Assembly: GCA_031271975.1 (NCBI GenBank)
Contig: JAISUR010000020.1
Span: 1-64,000, forward strand
DNA: 64,000 nt
Reading direction: 5' to 3'
Source of the DNA: Propionibacteriaceae bacterium
Lineage (GTDB): Bacteria > Actinomycetota > Actinomycetes > Propionibacteriales > Propionibacteriaceae
The notes under the pieces are model-generated. The model was given only the letters and a program-made list of their open reading frames with translations, ran no database searches and was not told where the DNA came from. This document shows positions 45,003-55,864 of this stretch, one piece after another (within the stretch, counting starts at the first letter, position 1; each line of letters opens with the position of its first letter). A program made the position numbers and the translations under genes.

Positions 45003-46393
45003 TTGGGCTCCGGAATCGATGTCGCGCCGCTACGCCGCAGCGAGGTGAACACCCCGAGGATGCAAATGCCGGCGAAGACGGCGAAGCAGAAGCGCAGGGT
45101 GGCGGTGATCAGCTCGGGGGACGCGTCGGCGATGGCGGTGCGGCCGAAGAACTGGGTGACGGTGATGGTGATGATCGCCATGGAGACCACCATCCCGAGG
45201 TTGCGCATCATGGACAAGAACGCGTTGGCGATGCCGTATTCGGACGGTCTGGCCATCGACATGACGGCGGTGGTGTTGGGCGAGGCGAACAGCCCGAAAC
45301 CGGCTCCGATGAGGGCGAGGTTGGCGATGATCAACACCAAAGGAGTCTGTGCGGAGATGGTTGCGAACACGATCAGGCCGACGGCGCACAGGCCCATGCC
45401 GGCGCTGGCCATGATGAACGGCGAGTGCCGGTCGGCGGCGCGTCCCGCCCACGGCGACAGCAGGGCTTGCACGGCAGGTGAGGTGATCAGGACGAAGCCG
45501 GCCAAGTCCGCAGTCAAACCCTGCACCTGCTGCAAGTGGATTGCCAGCAGGTAGGAGACGGCGAACGTCGCGGCGTAGGAGAGCAACGCCGACAGGTTGG
45601 ACAGCGCGAAGTTCGGCCCGCCCGCCCAAAGCGCGGGCGAGATCAGCGGCTGCGCGGCGCGGCGCTCCACCCACACGAAGACACCCAGCAACGCCACCCC
45701 GGCCGCCGTGAAAGCAATACCGGGCGGGCTCGGCAGCGTCGTCAACCCGTAGGTCAACGCCAGCGCGGCGCCGACAACCAATGCGATGCCCGGCACGTCC
45801 AGCTCGGCGAGCAGGTTTGCGGGCCGCCGCTGCTCCGACTGCGGCAACCGCCAAACGGCGAAAGCGCCATTGACCAAGCCGAGCACGGCGATCAGGTGGA
45901 ACACGGAGCGCCAACCCAAGTGGTGGGTGATGAGCCCGCCGATGACCGGCCCGACCGACAACCCGACATAGACCGCCGCCACGGTGAGCCCGATCGCCCT
46001 GCCGCGCTGTTTGGGATCGACCGCGGACACCAAGATCGCCTGCCCGGTGGCGAACAGACAGCTCGCCCCAACACCTTGCACCACACGCGTGGCTATCAAC
46101 CCGCCCAAGGTGGGCACCCATGCGGACACCTCTGCGACCACCGCCAGGACCGCAAGCCCAGTGATGAACATCGCCCGCCGGTTCGTCAGGTCGGCCAGCC
46201 TTCCCAACGGCAGCAGCAGTGCCACCGTGCACATGTTGTAAGTGGTTACCAACCAGCCCAAGTCGGCGGCCGCAGCCGCAAAGTCGGCCCCGATGGTGGG
46301 GATGGAGACATTCAGGGCGCTGCCGGTGAACGCGTTCAAGAACTGCGAGCAGACGATGACCGCTATGGTGATGCCGGCCCGCGAAGTGCTCAC
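44999..46393 (-). CDS. MFS drug/multidrug exporter (DHA2-like, 14 TM)
   Basis: A 464-residue major facilitator protein with about 14 hydrophobic segments. Helix 1 is followed by LNVSIPTIGADFAAAAADLG and WLVTTYNMCTVALLLPLGRL (motif D1-like); LADLTNRRAMFITGLAV is motif A, and GPVIGGLITHHLGWRSVF is the antiporter motif C of exporters. DHA2-type proteins extrude drugs or antiseptics with protons. GTG start without ribosome-binding site; TATCCT lies six bases upstream (leaderless). Co-translated with the lipoprotein. Confidence 0.88.
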   Translation of the reverse strand: MSTSRAGITIAVIVCSQFLNAFTGSALNVSIPTIGADFAAAAADLGWLVTTYNMCTVALLLPLGRLADLTNRRAMFITGLAVLAVVAEVSAWVPTLGGLIATRVVQGVGASCLFATGQAILVSAVDPKQRGRAIGLTVAAVYVGLSVGPVIGGLITHHLGWRSVFHLIAVLGLVNGAFAVWRLPQSEQRRPANLLAELDVPGIALVVGAALALTYGLTTLPSPPGIAFTAAGVALLGVFVWVERRAAQPLISPALWAGGPNFALSNLSALLSYAATFAVSYLLAIHLQQVQGLTADLAGFVLITSPAVQALLSPWAGRAADRHSPFIMASAGMGLCAVGLIVFATISAQTPLVLIIANLALIGAGFGLFASPNTTAVMSMARPSEYGIANAFLSMMRNLGMVVSMAIITITVTQFFGRTAIADASPELITATLRFCFAVFAGICILGVFTSLRRSGATSIPEPK

Positions 46394-46465
46394 TGACCCA
46401 GGATATGCCTGTCGGCCGACCCAGGTGTGCCGGCAGGACAGTCTGCTGACTGGGCCGGGCCGGAA

Positions 46466-46665
46466 TCACACCGCTTCGACCTTCACGCTGAGCGCGTAGG
46501 CGGCCAAGGCCTCCAAGTCCTGGGCGTCGGAGGTCAAGACGGTTCCGTCTGGCTCGGCCAGGGCGACGACGAGGGCATCGACCGCAGAGCCGCGCCGGGC
46601 CAGCAACAGCGCCGCCGTCGCCCGGTCGCGGACCGCAAGCCTGGTCAGCCCCCCGGAGTCGAGGA
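46466..46665 (-). pseudogene. Internally deleted PIN-domain toxin
   Basis: The frame starts VLDSGGLTRLAVRDRATAAL (N-terminal PIN strand with first catalytic Asp) and jumps directly to LARRGSAVDALVVALAEPDG and VLTSDAQDLEALAAYALSVK. Intact relatives have about 60-70 further residues between, carrying the conserved Glu. The N-terminal side runs straight into a dispersed palindromic repeat, and no start codon remains outside that repeat. A dead VapC-type gene. Confidence 0.75.
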
Positions 46666-46982
46666 CCGGGGTCCCCGCAAAGTATCGAAGAACTTTGTGG
46701 GGTGGTGTTCCGGGATCTCGGACGTAGTCCGTGTGGCCCGGTAGGGGCACCCTTTCAGGGTGCGTGGGACTTCGTCCGAGGGTGTTGAATCGTCATCCCG
46801 GACTTGTTCCGGGATCTCGGACGTAGTCCGTGTGCCCTGGCAGGGGCACGCCTGCGGCGCGCATGGGACTTCGGCCCAAGATGCCGGAACGAGTCCGGCA
46901 TGACGGGGAGGGGGTGCCGGAACGAGTCCGGCATGACGGGTGGGGTTGGAATACCGGAACAAGTCCGGCATGACGGGTGCGG
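46666..46982. repeat. Dispersed palindromic repeat cluster, copy 5
   Basis: Reverse-oriented relative to copy 4: CCCCGCAAAGT...ACTTTGTGGGG, then GTTCCGGGATCTCGGACGTA twice with GGCAGGGGCACGCCTGCGGC, then three units of CGGAACGAGTCCGGCATGAC or CGGAACAAGTCCGGCATGAC. It begins exactly at the broken end of the PIN fragment. Between 46983 and 47138 only a possible -10 (TAGGCT near 47073) and the E2 gene leader remain. Confidence 0.88.
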
Positions 46983-47138
46983 TTGGTCCCCGGCAGGCAG
47001 CATCCGCACAAGTTCCACTTGGACTGACAGATTCGAGGAGGCGGGCCGGGCCCTTGGAAGGCGCCGAAGGGCTAGGCTAGCGTTTGAGCCTGGGGCGTGG
47101 TCGCCGCGCCCTGGCGTACGCCGATAAAGGAGAGAGTC

Positions 47139-49298
47139 ATGGCTACACCCGTTCTGTTGCCCGCGCTAGGCGAATCCGTCACCGAAGGAACGATTTCCCG
47201 CTGGCTCAAGAACGTCGGGGACACCGTCGCCATGGACGAACCCTTGGTCGAGATTTCCACTGACAAGGTGGACACCGAAATACCCTCGCCCGTGGCCGGC
47301 GTGGTGCTGGAGATCCGCTACTCCGAAGACGCCACCGTGGAAGTGGGCGCAGTGCTCGCGCTCATCGGAGAAACAGCCGTGCCCGCGCCGCCGCCGGTGT
47401 TCACGCCCGATTTCGCCGTTCACAGCGAAGACCCGGTATCGGTTTCCGACGAAATCCCAGCCCCCGTTCCGCCCCCAGCGCCGCAGCCCCAGCCCCAGCC
47501 GGATCCCGCCCCGCAGCCGGAACCCGATCCGGAGCCGGCACCGGCGCCGGAACTGGATTGGAAGCCGATTCCCATCGCGCAGGCCTGGTCTGCCGCTTGG
47601 ACATCGGCGATCGCGCAGGCGTCCGCACCGGCGCCCGCACCGGAACCGGAGCCCGAGGCCTACACGCCGCCCCAGCCCGCCCAGCCTGTCTCGGCCGCCG
47701 ATCCGGAAGCCGAACCGGTCCTCTCGGCAGATCCCGAGCCGGACGCATCACCGGCCCCGGAACCGGAAACCGCACCAGCCCCTGCACCTGCGCCGGCCAG
47801 CGCGCCGCCAGAGCCCGTCGCAGAGCCAACTCCCGCCCCGGAACCCGTCGCGGCTCCTGCCGCCGCACCCGCCGAAGGTGTCGAGGTGCTGTTGCCCGCC
47901 CTTGGCGAGTCTGTGACCGAAGGCACGATCTCGCGTTGGCTCAAGAATGTGGGCGACGCGGTCGCCATGGACGAACCGCTGGTCGAAATTTCCACCGACA
48001 AGGTGGACACCGAGTTGCCTTCGCCCGCCGCGGGCACGCTGCTCGAAATCCGGGTGCCGGAGGACGCCACCGCGACCGTCGGGTCCGTCCTGGCCATCAT
48101 CGGGGCCGCCGCACCGACGATAACCGAGCCGGAACCTGCCACCGCCCCAGAGGTTGCCGCCGCGGAGCCCAGCGCGGCGCCCGAACCTGTCACCGAGGCC
48201 GAGCCGGCCGCGGCCCCCGAGCCGGCACCGGCGCCCAGCCCAGAACCCAGCGCGGCATACCACGCGCCCACGCCCGTGCCCGAACCCGCGGTCCCAGCGC
48301 CCGCGCCGGAACCTGCCGAGCCGCTCCCGACACCAGTGCCGGAACCCATTCCCGCGGCGCCGCAACCCAGCCTTCCTACGCCCGAAGCGCCGATCTGGCC
48401 AGCCTCTGTCAGCGCGCCTGAGCCTGCCGAACCAGAACCGCGCCCGGCCCGGCGGGCAGCCAGCCCAGATGACACGTATGTGACCCCGGTGGTCCGCAAG
48501 ATCGCCGCCGCCGGCGGCATCGACCTGGCCGAAGTCCAGGGCAGCGGCGTCGGCGGGCGCATTCGCAAGCAGGACGTCGTCGCGGCCATCGCGGCCAAGG
48601 GCGGAACACCCGCGGAGGCCGTGGAAGAACCTCCCGAGCCCAGCCCTGACGCCGCCAAACGCGGCACGACCGAACAGCTCTCCAGCCTGCGCGCGGCCAT
48701 CGCCAAACGCACCGTCGAATCGCTGCGCGCCACCGCGCAGTTGACGGCTGTCGCCGAAGTGGATCTGACCCGCGTCGTCCGCAACCAGGAAGGCTATCTC
48801 GTGCCGGTGTTGCAGGCCGTGGCGGACGCGCTGCGCGCAAACCCGCTGCTCAACGCCACCTTCGACCTCGCGGCGGGAACGGTCGCCTACCCGGCCGTTG
48901 AGAACATCGCCATCGCAGTCCCGACCGGCAAGGGCGTGCTCAACCCGGTGGTCAAGAATGCGGCAGAGCTTTCCGCGGCAGACATCGCCAAGGCGGTCTC
49001 CGACCTCACCAGCCGTGCGCAGTCGGCCAACATCCTGCCCGACGACCTCGCCGGCGCCACGTTCTCCGTCGTCGACTTTGGCGCTTTCGGCTCGCTGCTG
49101 GACACGCCCGTCGTCGTCCCGCCGCAGGTGGCCGCGCTCGGAATCGGGGCGGTCACCAAACGCATCGTCGTCCAAGGTGAGGAAACGCTGTCCATCCGCG
49201 ACTTGGCCTACCTGTCGCTCAGCTATGACCACCGGCTGGTGGATTCCTCCGACGCGGCGCGCTTCTTGGCACACGTCAAGGCCCGGCTGGAGTCGTGA
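47139..49298 (+). CDS. Two-lipoyl-domain 2-oxoacid dehydrogenase E2 (atypical)
   Basis: A 719-residue dihydrolipoamide acyltransferase. Lipoyl domain 1 spans residues ~1-78 (K43 in STDKVDTE); an Ala/Pro/Glu linker follows; lipoyl domain 2 is ~248-325 (K288) and nearly identical; another Pro-rich linker leads to the E3-binding domain (~445-482, VTPVVRKIAAAGGIDLAEVQ). The catalytic domain (~510-719) is odd: after VDLTRVV about 15-20 residues normally present are missing, and the motif DHRLVDG reads DHRLVDS (H698, D702, S703). GGAG precedes ATG 47139. lipB and lipA follow with four-base overlaps. Confidence 0.88.
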   Translation: MATPVLLPALGESVTEGTISRWLKNVGDTVAMDEPLVEISTDKVDTEIPSPVAGVVLEIRYSEDATVEVGAVLALIGETAVPAPPPVFTPDFAVHSEDPVSVSDEIPAPVPPPAPQPQPQPDPAPQPEPDPEPAPAPELDWKPIPIAQAWSAAWTSAIAQASAPAPAPEPEPEAYTPPQPAQPVSAADPEAEPVLSADPEPDASPAPEPETAPAPAPAPASAPPEPVAEPTPAPEPVAAPAAAPAEGVEVLLPALGESVTEGTISRWLKNVGDAVAMDEPLVEISTDKVDTELPSPAAGTLLEIRVPEDATATVGSVLAIIGAAAPTITEPEPATAPEVAAAEPSAAPEPVTEAEPAAAPEPAPAPSPEPSAAYHAPTPVPEPAVPAPAPEPAEPLPTPVPEPIPAAPQPSLPTPEAPIWPASVSAPEPAEPEPRPARRAASPDDTYVTPVVRKIAAAGGIDLAEVQGSGVGGRIRKQDVVAAIAAKGGTPAEAVEEPPEPSPDAAKRGTTEQLSSLRAAIAKRTVESLRATAQLTAVAEVDLTRVVRNQEGYLVPVLQAVADALRANPLLNATFDLAAGTVAYPAVENIAIAVPTGKGVLNPVVKNAAELSAADIAKAVSDLTSRAQSANILPDDLAGATFSVVDFGAFGSLLDTPVVVPPQVAALGIGAVTKRIVVQGEETLSIRDLAYLSLSYDHRLVDSSDAARFLAHVKARLES

Positions 49299-49960
49299 CA
49301 GGGCCACGCGGAGCAGACCCCCGGCCGATCGAGTTCCGATACTTGGGGCTCGGAGAACACCTGGCCGACTACCGGGCCACACTAGCCGAGCAGCGGCGCG
49401 TGCACGCGCTCGTGGCCTCCGGGGAACTCCCGGCGCAGGTGCTGTTCGTGGAGCATGCTCCGGTGTACACGGCCGGGCGGCGCACCCTGCCGCAAGAACG
49501 GCCCGCGGACGGATCCGAGGTGATCGAGGTGGACCGGGGCGGCAAGATCACCTATCACGGCCCCGGGCAGTTGGTCGGCTATCCGATCGCGTTCGTCCCT
49601 TGGAAAGTCGGCGTCGTGGACTATGTGCGGATGCTGGAGGAAGCCCTGATCGGTCTCCTCGCCGACTACGGACTGCAAGGGATCCGGGTTCCGGGCCGCA
49701 CCGGCGTCTGGCTGGACAAACCGCAGCGCAAGATCGCCGCGATCGGCATCCGGGTATCCCACCAAACCACCCTGCACGGCTTCGCACTGAACGTGTCCGA
49801 CGATCTGGCGGCGTTCCAAAAGATCATCCCCTGCGGCATCGACGACGCCGGCGTGACCAGCCTGGGCCGGGAGTTGGGCGAGACGCCGCCGCTGCTCGCA
49901 GTGGCCCAGCGCCTCGAACCGCACCTGCGCGCCGCCCTGAAGGGTAGGATCGCAGGATGA
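49295..49960 (+). CDS. lipB: Octanoyl-ACP:protein octanoyltransferase LipB
   Basis: A 221-residue enzyme that moves octanoyl from acyl carrier protein to lipoyl-domain lysines. Motifs: [19 protein letters not shown] (substrate-binding), [19 protein letters not shown] (catalytic Lys) and [17 protein letters not shown] (catalytic Cys). GTG start at 49295 overlaps the E2 stop; the end overlaps lipA by four bases. Together with lipA it serves the preceding lipoyl-bearing E2. Confidence 0.94.
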   Translation: MTGPRGADPRPIEFRYLGLGEHLADYRATLAEQRRVHALVASGELPAQVLFVEHAPVYTAGRRTLPQERPADGSEVIEVDRGGKITYHGPGQLVGYPIAFVPWKVGVVDYVRMLEEALIGLLADYGLQGIRVPGRTGVWLDKPQRKIAAIGIRVSHQTTLHGFALNVSDDLAAFQKIIPCGIDDAGVTSLGRELGETPPLLAVAQRLEPHLRAALKGRIAG

Positions 49961-50898
49961 CCCAGGCCAAACGCATGCTCCGGATTGAGGCCCGCAATTC
50001 CCTGACGCCCATCGAGCGCAAGCCGCCCTGGATCAAGAACACCGCCACACTGTCGCCCGACTACCGCGACCTGCGGCAATTGGTGGCGGCCGGTTCGCTG
50101 CACACCGTCTGCCAAGAGGCCGGCTGTCCCAACATCTTCGAATGCTGGGCGGACCGCGAGGCCACCTTCCTCATCGGCGGCGACGTTTGCACGCGCCGCT
50201 GCGATTTCTGCCAGATCGAATCCGCCAAACCCAAGGACTACGACACCTCCGAGCCGGCCCGCGTCGCCGACTCGGTGCGGCAGATGGGCCTGCGCTACGC
50301 GACGGTGACGGGCGTGTGCCGCGACGACTTGCCCGATGAAGGTGCGTGGCTCTACGCCGAGACGATCCGCCAGATCCACGCCGCCAATCCGGGTGTCGGC
50401 GTGGAAATGCTCGCCCCCGACTTTTCCGGCAAGGCAGACTTGCTCGCCCAAGTCTTCGACACCCGGCCGGAAGTGTTCGCCCACAACGTCGAGACGGTGC
50501 CGCGCGTCTTCAAGGCGATCCGGCCGGGCTTTGACTACGGCCGCTCACTGGAAGTGTTGGCGGCTTCGCGGGCAGCCGGGCTGGTCACCAAGTCCAATCT
50601 GATCTTGGGGTTGGGCGAAACCAATGGCGAGGTGCTCACCGCGCTGCGGGAATTGCACGACGCCGGCGCCGAATTGATCACCATCACGCAGTACCTGCGG
50701 CCGACGCCGCGACACCACCCGATCGACCGCTGGGTGAGGCCGGAAGAGTTCGACGAATTCGCGCGGGCCGCAACTGAGATAGGCTATGCGGGCGTGCTGT
50801 CAGGGCCGTTGGTCCGCTCCTCTTACCGGGCGGGGCGGCTCTACCGGGAGGCGATAGCCGCACGAGCGAATGTAGACGGAGCAGCAGATGGCAAGTGA
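49957..50898 (+). CDS. lipA: Lipoyl synthase LipA
   Basis: A 313-residue radical SAM enzyme that inserts sulfur at C6 and C8 of octanoyl-lipoyl domains. The auxiliary cluster cysteines are in [14 protein letters not shown]; the radical SAM cluster is [12 protein letters not shown] (CxxxCxxC). [13 protein letters not shown] and VRSSYRAG are typical of the C-terminus, with the conserved Ser ligand. ATGA overlap with lipB, and its end overlaps the DUF4191 gene by 11 bases. Confidence 0.95.
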   Translation: MTQAKRMLRIEARNSLTPIERKPPWIKNTATLSPDYRDLRQLVAAGSLHTVCQEAGCPNIFECWADREATFLIGGDVCTRRCDFCQIESAKPKDYDTSEPARVADSVRQMGLRYATVTGVCRDDLPDEGAWLYAETIRQIHAANPGVGVEMLAPDFSGKADLLAQVFDTRPEVFAHNVETVPRVFKAIRPGFDYGRSLEVLAASRAAGLVTKSNLILGLGETNGEVLTALRELHDAGAELITITQYLRPTPRHHPIDRWVRPEEFDEFARAATEIGYAGVLSGPLVRSSYRAGRLYREAIAARANVDGAADGK

Positions 50899-51649
50899 AA
50901 GGGCGAAGGAACTCGCCGCGAAGCAGAAGGCGGAGATGAAAGCCGCCAAGCTGGCAAAGAAGACTTCACAAGATCCCAAGGACTGGGGCTGGTTCAAGCA
51001 GATCACCCAAACGGTGAAGATGACGGTCAGTTCCGACCCCGAGTCGAAGTGGTGGCTGATCGGGGCCGGCCTGCTGGGGCTCATCGTCGTTTCCGCCATC
51101 GGCTTCTTCCTGGAGCCGTGGTGGATGTACCTGATCATGGGCGTGATGGCCGGCGTCATCGCCGCGATGTACACGCTGGTGTGGCGCGCAAAGAAGGCCA
51201 CCTACAAGCGTTTCGAGGGCCAGGCCGGCGCAGCCGAGGTCGCTCTGGGCATGTTGAACAAGAAGAAGTGGAGCTACACGTCTCCGGTGACGGCCACCAG
51301 GCAGATGGACGTGCTGCACCGCGCCGTCGGCCAGGCGGGGATCGTGCTCATCGGCGAAGGCGCCCCATCGCGGGTGAAGACGCTGTTGGCCGCAGAGGCG
51401 AAGAAGCACGAGCAGATCGTCTACGGCGTGCCCGTCACCACCATCGTCATGGGCGACGGCGAGGGCCAGGTGCCGCTCAACAAGCTGACCAGCTACATCA
51501 ACGCCTTGCCGAAGAAGATCCGCAAGCTTCAGATCACGGAAACGAACCAGCGGCTGCGCGCCTTGGACGCCGCCCGTCCCAAGATTCCGATGCCCAAAGG
51601 CCCGCTGGTGGCGCCGAAGGGCGCCAATAAGGCCCTGCGCGGCCGGTAA
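50888..51649 (+). CDS. DUF4191 membrane protein
   Basis: A 253-residue actinobacterial protein of unknown function. A Lys/Ala-rich N-terminus ([20 protein letters not shown]), two membrane helices ([40 protein letters not shown]) and a cytoplasmic C-terminus with [11 protein letters not shown] and [17 protein letters not shown]. Members of this family commonly lie beside lipA, as here; the gene overlaps the lipA 3' end. The role is not established. Confidence 0.85.
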   Translation: MASERAKELAAKQKAEMKAAKLAKKTSQDPKDWGWFKQITQTVKMTVSSDPESKWWLIGAGLLGLIVVSAIGFFLEPWWMYLIMGVMAGVIAAMYTLVWRAKKATYKRFEGQAGAAEVALGMLNKKKWSYTSPVTATRQMDVLHRAVGQAGIVLIGEGAPSRVKTLLAAEAKKHEQIVYGVPVTTIVMGDGEGQVPLNKLTSYINALPKKIRKLQITETNQRLRALDAARPKIPMPKGPLVAPKGANKALRGR

Positions 51650-51661
51650 GCGCCGCCTGGC

Positions 51662-53425
<1,764 letters not shown>

Positions 53426-53453
53426 GAGCGCTTCGCGCTCGCGTCCTGCCATC

Positions 53454-53652
53454 CCAGACCCCCACCACGTCATCCCCCAACCCCGTCATCCCGAACCTCC
53501 CCACCACGTCATCCCGGACTTGTTCCGGGATCTCGGACGCAGTCCGTGTGCCCGTAAGGGCACCCCCGCAGAGTGCATGGGACTTTGTCCCAAGATGCCG
53601 GAACGAGTCCGGCATGACAGGGAGTGGATACCGGAACGAGTCCGGGATGACG
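53454..53652. repeat. Dispersed palindromic repeat cluster, copy 6
   Basis: Contains several GTCATCCC starts, GTCATCCCGGACTTGTTCCG, GGATCTCGGACGCAGTCCGT, GGGACTTTGTCCCAAGATGC, and CGGAACGAGTCCGGCATGAC plus CGGAACGAGTCCGGGATGAC. The CAAAG-type hairpin is absent here. It separates the convergent ABC-F and proline iminopeptidase genes, where it may provide transcription-stop structures for both. Confidence 0.85.
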
Positions 53653-53662
53653 GCGTGCGCTG

Positions 53663-54625
53663 TCAGTCGGCGAAGCGGTCGGTGGCGGCGACCAACTCCT
53701 TCGCGATGGCCGGCTCGGCGATTGAGTGGCCCGCTAGGACGAGCTTGTAGTCCGCTTCGGGCCAAGCACGGTGCAGGTCGTCGGCGGTCACGACCGGGCA
53801 GCATAGGTCGTACTTGCCTTGCACGATCACACCGGGGATGCCGGCGAGGCGGTCGGCCAGGTCGATCAACTGGTTGTCGGCGAACCAGCCGCCGTGGACG
53901 AAGAAGTGGTTTTCGATGCGGGCGAACGCCAGCGCATAGGCCGGATCGGACCAGGCGTCGATGTCGGCCTGGGTGTTCTCCAGCTTCGACGTGGCCGCCT
54001 CCCAGCGTGTCCACGCCAGGCCGGCGGGCAGGTGCACGGCTGGATCCGGGTCGAAAAGCAGGTCGTGGTAGGCGCTGATGCGGTCTCCGGCGAATCCCGC
54101 GCCGAGGGGTTCCTCGAACGCCCGCCACCAAACCGGGCTCATCATCCCGGCGGGGCCGTTGTAGAACCAGTCCAGTTCCTTGCGCCGCAGGGTGAAGATG
54201 CCGCGCAGCACCAGCTCGCTGACGCGCCGCGGATGGGCCTCGGCGTATGCCAAAGCCAGCGCGCTTCCCCACGATCCTCCGAAAACGAGCCACGAGTCGA
54301 TGCCGCGGTCGGCGCGCACAGTTTCGATGTCGGCGACCAGCTTCCAGGTCGTGTTGACCGAAAAGTCGGCCGCGGGCGTGGCCGCGTGGGGCGTGGAGCG
54401 GCCGCATTGCCGCTGGTCAAAGAGCACGATGCGGTACTTGTCCGGGTTGAAATAGCGGCGCTGGTCGGCGTTGCAGCCGCCACCTGGGCCACCGTGCAGG
54501 AATACGGCGGGCTTGCCGTCTGGATTGCCGCACTCCTCCCAGTAGAGTTGCTGCCCGTCGCCCACCGAGAGCATGCCGGCGTCGTATGGCTCAATGGGCG
54601 GATACAGGATCTGCTCAGTCGTCAT
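53663..54625 (-). CDS. pip: Proline iminopeptidase
   Basis: A 320-residue alpha/beta-hydrolase that removes N-terminal proline from peptides. Features: FLHGGPGGGCNADQRRYFN (oxyanion region of the family), FDQRQCGRSTPHA, nucleophile elbow VFGGSWGSALALAYAEAHP, Asp in VQGKYDLCCPV and His near LVLAGHSIAEP. The first codon is ATG 54625 (MTTEQILYPPIEPYDAG), the usual family start; the longer frame runs inside the upstream DUF5709 gene. It overlaps that gene by 11 bases. Confidence 0.92.
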   Translation of the reverse strand: MTTEQILYPPIEPYDAGMLSVGDGQQLYWEECGNPDGKPAVFLHGGPGGGCNADQRRYFNPDKYRIVLFDQRQCGRSTPHAATPAADFSVNTTWKLVADIETVRADRGIDSWLVFGGSWGSALALAYAEAHPRRVSELVLRGIFTLRRKELDWFYNGPAGMMSPVWWRAFEEPLGAGFAGDRISAYHDLLFDPDPAVHLPAGLAWTRWEAATSKLENTQADIDAWSDPAYALAFARIENHFFVHGGWFADNQLIDLADRLAGIPGVIVQGKYDLCCPVVTADDLHRAWPEADYKLVLAGHSIAEPAIAKELVAATDRFAD

Positions 54626-55028
54626 CGTCGTCGTAGTCGTCGATGATGTGCATGGCCGCTTCCTCGGCGGAAGCGGCGCCGCCCGCAAAGCCCACGTCTT
54701 GGCCGGCGCCATCTGCACCGCTCTCGGCGCTCACCAGTCGGCCGGCGCGCTTGTTGCCCACCTCCCGGTGCTCGGCGGGATCGGGATTCCACGGCGTGTC
54801 GTCTTTCACGACCTCCGGCTGCTCCTGCGCGACACGCTGCTCCAACGTCTCGCCGCGGCGCATTTCTGCTTTCGTGTTTCCGAATCCTTGCGCGGGCGAC
54901 CAATTCTCCGGGGTGACATACCCCTCGTCCAGAACGTCGTCGACGCCGCGATGCAGCAGCGAAACGTCAGGTTGCAACTGGTCGAGCTGCTCGGATTCGT
55001 CAGGTACTTCCACTGCGTAGTCCGTCAT
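54615..55028 (-). CDS. DUF5709-like acidic protein
   Basis: A 137-residue soluble acidic protein. The block VDDVLDEGYVTPENWSPAQG, FGNTKAEMRRGETLEQRVAQ and EEAAMHIIDD resembles the actinobacterial DUF5709 family. It ends in a run of aspartates (DDYDDDDD). Function is unknown. Operon partner of proline iminopeptidase through an 11-base overlap; the link may be positional only. Confidence 0.7.
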   Translation of the reverse strand: MTDYAVEVPDESEQLDQLQPDVSLLHRGVDDVLDEGYVTPENWSPAQGFGNTKAEMRRGETLEQRVAQEQPEVVKDDTPWNPDPAEHREVGNKRAGRLVSAESGADGAGQDVGFAGGAASAEEAAMHIIDDYDDDDD

Positions 55029-55157
55029 ATCGCTAGCTTGCCATCAGAAAACCGGTTTGCAAGGAAGATGGGCGGTTTTTGTCCCAACAAGAGAGCACCC
55101 GCGACCAGGTTGTGACCAAGGTGCGCGTGTGGGGTGGCGCATCGCGCGCGGGCGGTC

Positions 55158-55163
55158 TATGCT
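55158..55163 (+). promoter_or_regulatory. -10 element of the queuosine transporter gene
   Basis: TATGCT lies eight bases before the GTG at 55172. No ribosome-binding site is present, so transcription probably begins at or next to the start codon. I found no preQ1 riboswitch-like structure in the ~90 bases between here and the divergent gene. Confidence 0.45.
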
Positions 55164-55171
55164 GCCCAAAC

Positions 55172-55864
55172 GTGTCAGCGCCAGAAAACAAACGCGGGGT
55201 CTACGACCTGATTGTCGCCGCCTTCTGCGGCATGTTGCTCATTTCCAACGTCGGAGCCACGAAAGTGCTCGCGTTCGGACCAAACTGGGATGTCGCCGGA
55301 TTCCCGGTGCTGCCGATCCTGGCAGACGGCGGCGCGTTCCTGTTCCCCCTTACCTACGTCTTGGGAGATGTCCTCGCCGAGGTCTACGGCGTCCGCAGGG
55401 CGAACCGGGCCATCTTCGCCGGTTTCACGCTGGCGGTGATCGCCGCGGTGGTGTTCGCCGCCGTGGACGCGGCCCCCGCCTCAGCGGATTGGCCGCTGCA
55501 GGACGCCTGGCATGACGTGCTCGGATTCGTGCCGCGCATCGTGCTGGCATCCCTGATGGGCTATCTGGCCGGGCAGTTGACCAACGCCGTCGTCTTGGTC
55601 CGCATCAAGCAGCGCTGGGGCGAAAAACGGCTCTGGGTGCGCCTGATCACCTCCACGCTCGTCGGTGAGGCGGCCGACACGGTGCTGTTCGGCCTGATCG
55701 CCTTCGGTTTCCTGGGCGCGCTGTTCGGCGGCGACTCGCTCCCCGCGGGGGAACTCACCAACTACATCATCGTGGGCTGGGTCTACAAAGTCTTGGTGGA
55801 GGTCATCTGCCTGCCCATCACCTACCGGGTGATCGCCTTCGTCCGCAAGCGCGAGGGGCTCTAG
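55172..55864 (+). CDS. Queuosine precursor transporter (YhhQ/VUT family)
   Basis: A 230-residue membrane protein with about six helices. Family features: ISNVGATKVLAFG near the start, LADGGAFLFPLTYVLGDVLA with EVYG (hallmark of the family), and ITSTLVGEAADTVLFGLIAF. YhhQ-type carriers import queuosine precursors (preQ0, preQ1 or queuine). GTG 55172 (VSAPENKRGVYDL) is the probable leaderless start; an in-frame start at 55079 would add 31 unlikely residues. tgt, encoding the tRNA transglycosylase that inserts the base, is nearby at 58683, so the two fit a salvage route. Confidence 0.85.
   Translation: MSAPENKRGVYDLIVAAFCGMLLISNVGATKVLAFGPNWDVAGFPVLPILADGGAFLFPLTYVLGDVLAEVYGVRRANRAIFAGFTLAVIAAVVFAAVDAAPASADWPLQDAWHDVLGFVPRIVLASLMGYLAGQLTNAVVLVRIKQRWGEKRLWVRLITSTLVGEAADTVLFGLIAFGFLGALFGGDSLPAGELTNYIIVGWVYKVLVEVICLPITYRVIAFVRKREGL

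Noticed and set aside
46755-47018. Small ORFs encoded in the repeats (MPERVRHDG-like peptides)
   Set aside because: They are translations of the palindromic repeat, start at no ribosome-binding site and recur only where the repeat occurs.
47748-49382. 544-codon minus-strand frame over the E2 gene
   Set aside because: Composition of Arg/Gly-rich shadow sequence opposite Ala/Pro/Glu linkers; no domain seen.
55029-55171. preQ1 riboswitch before the queuosine transporter
   Set aside because: No H-type pseudoknot pattern visible, and the promoter layout leaves no 5' leader.
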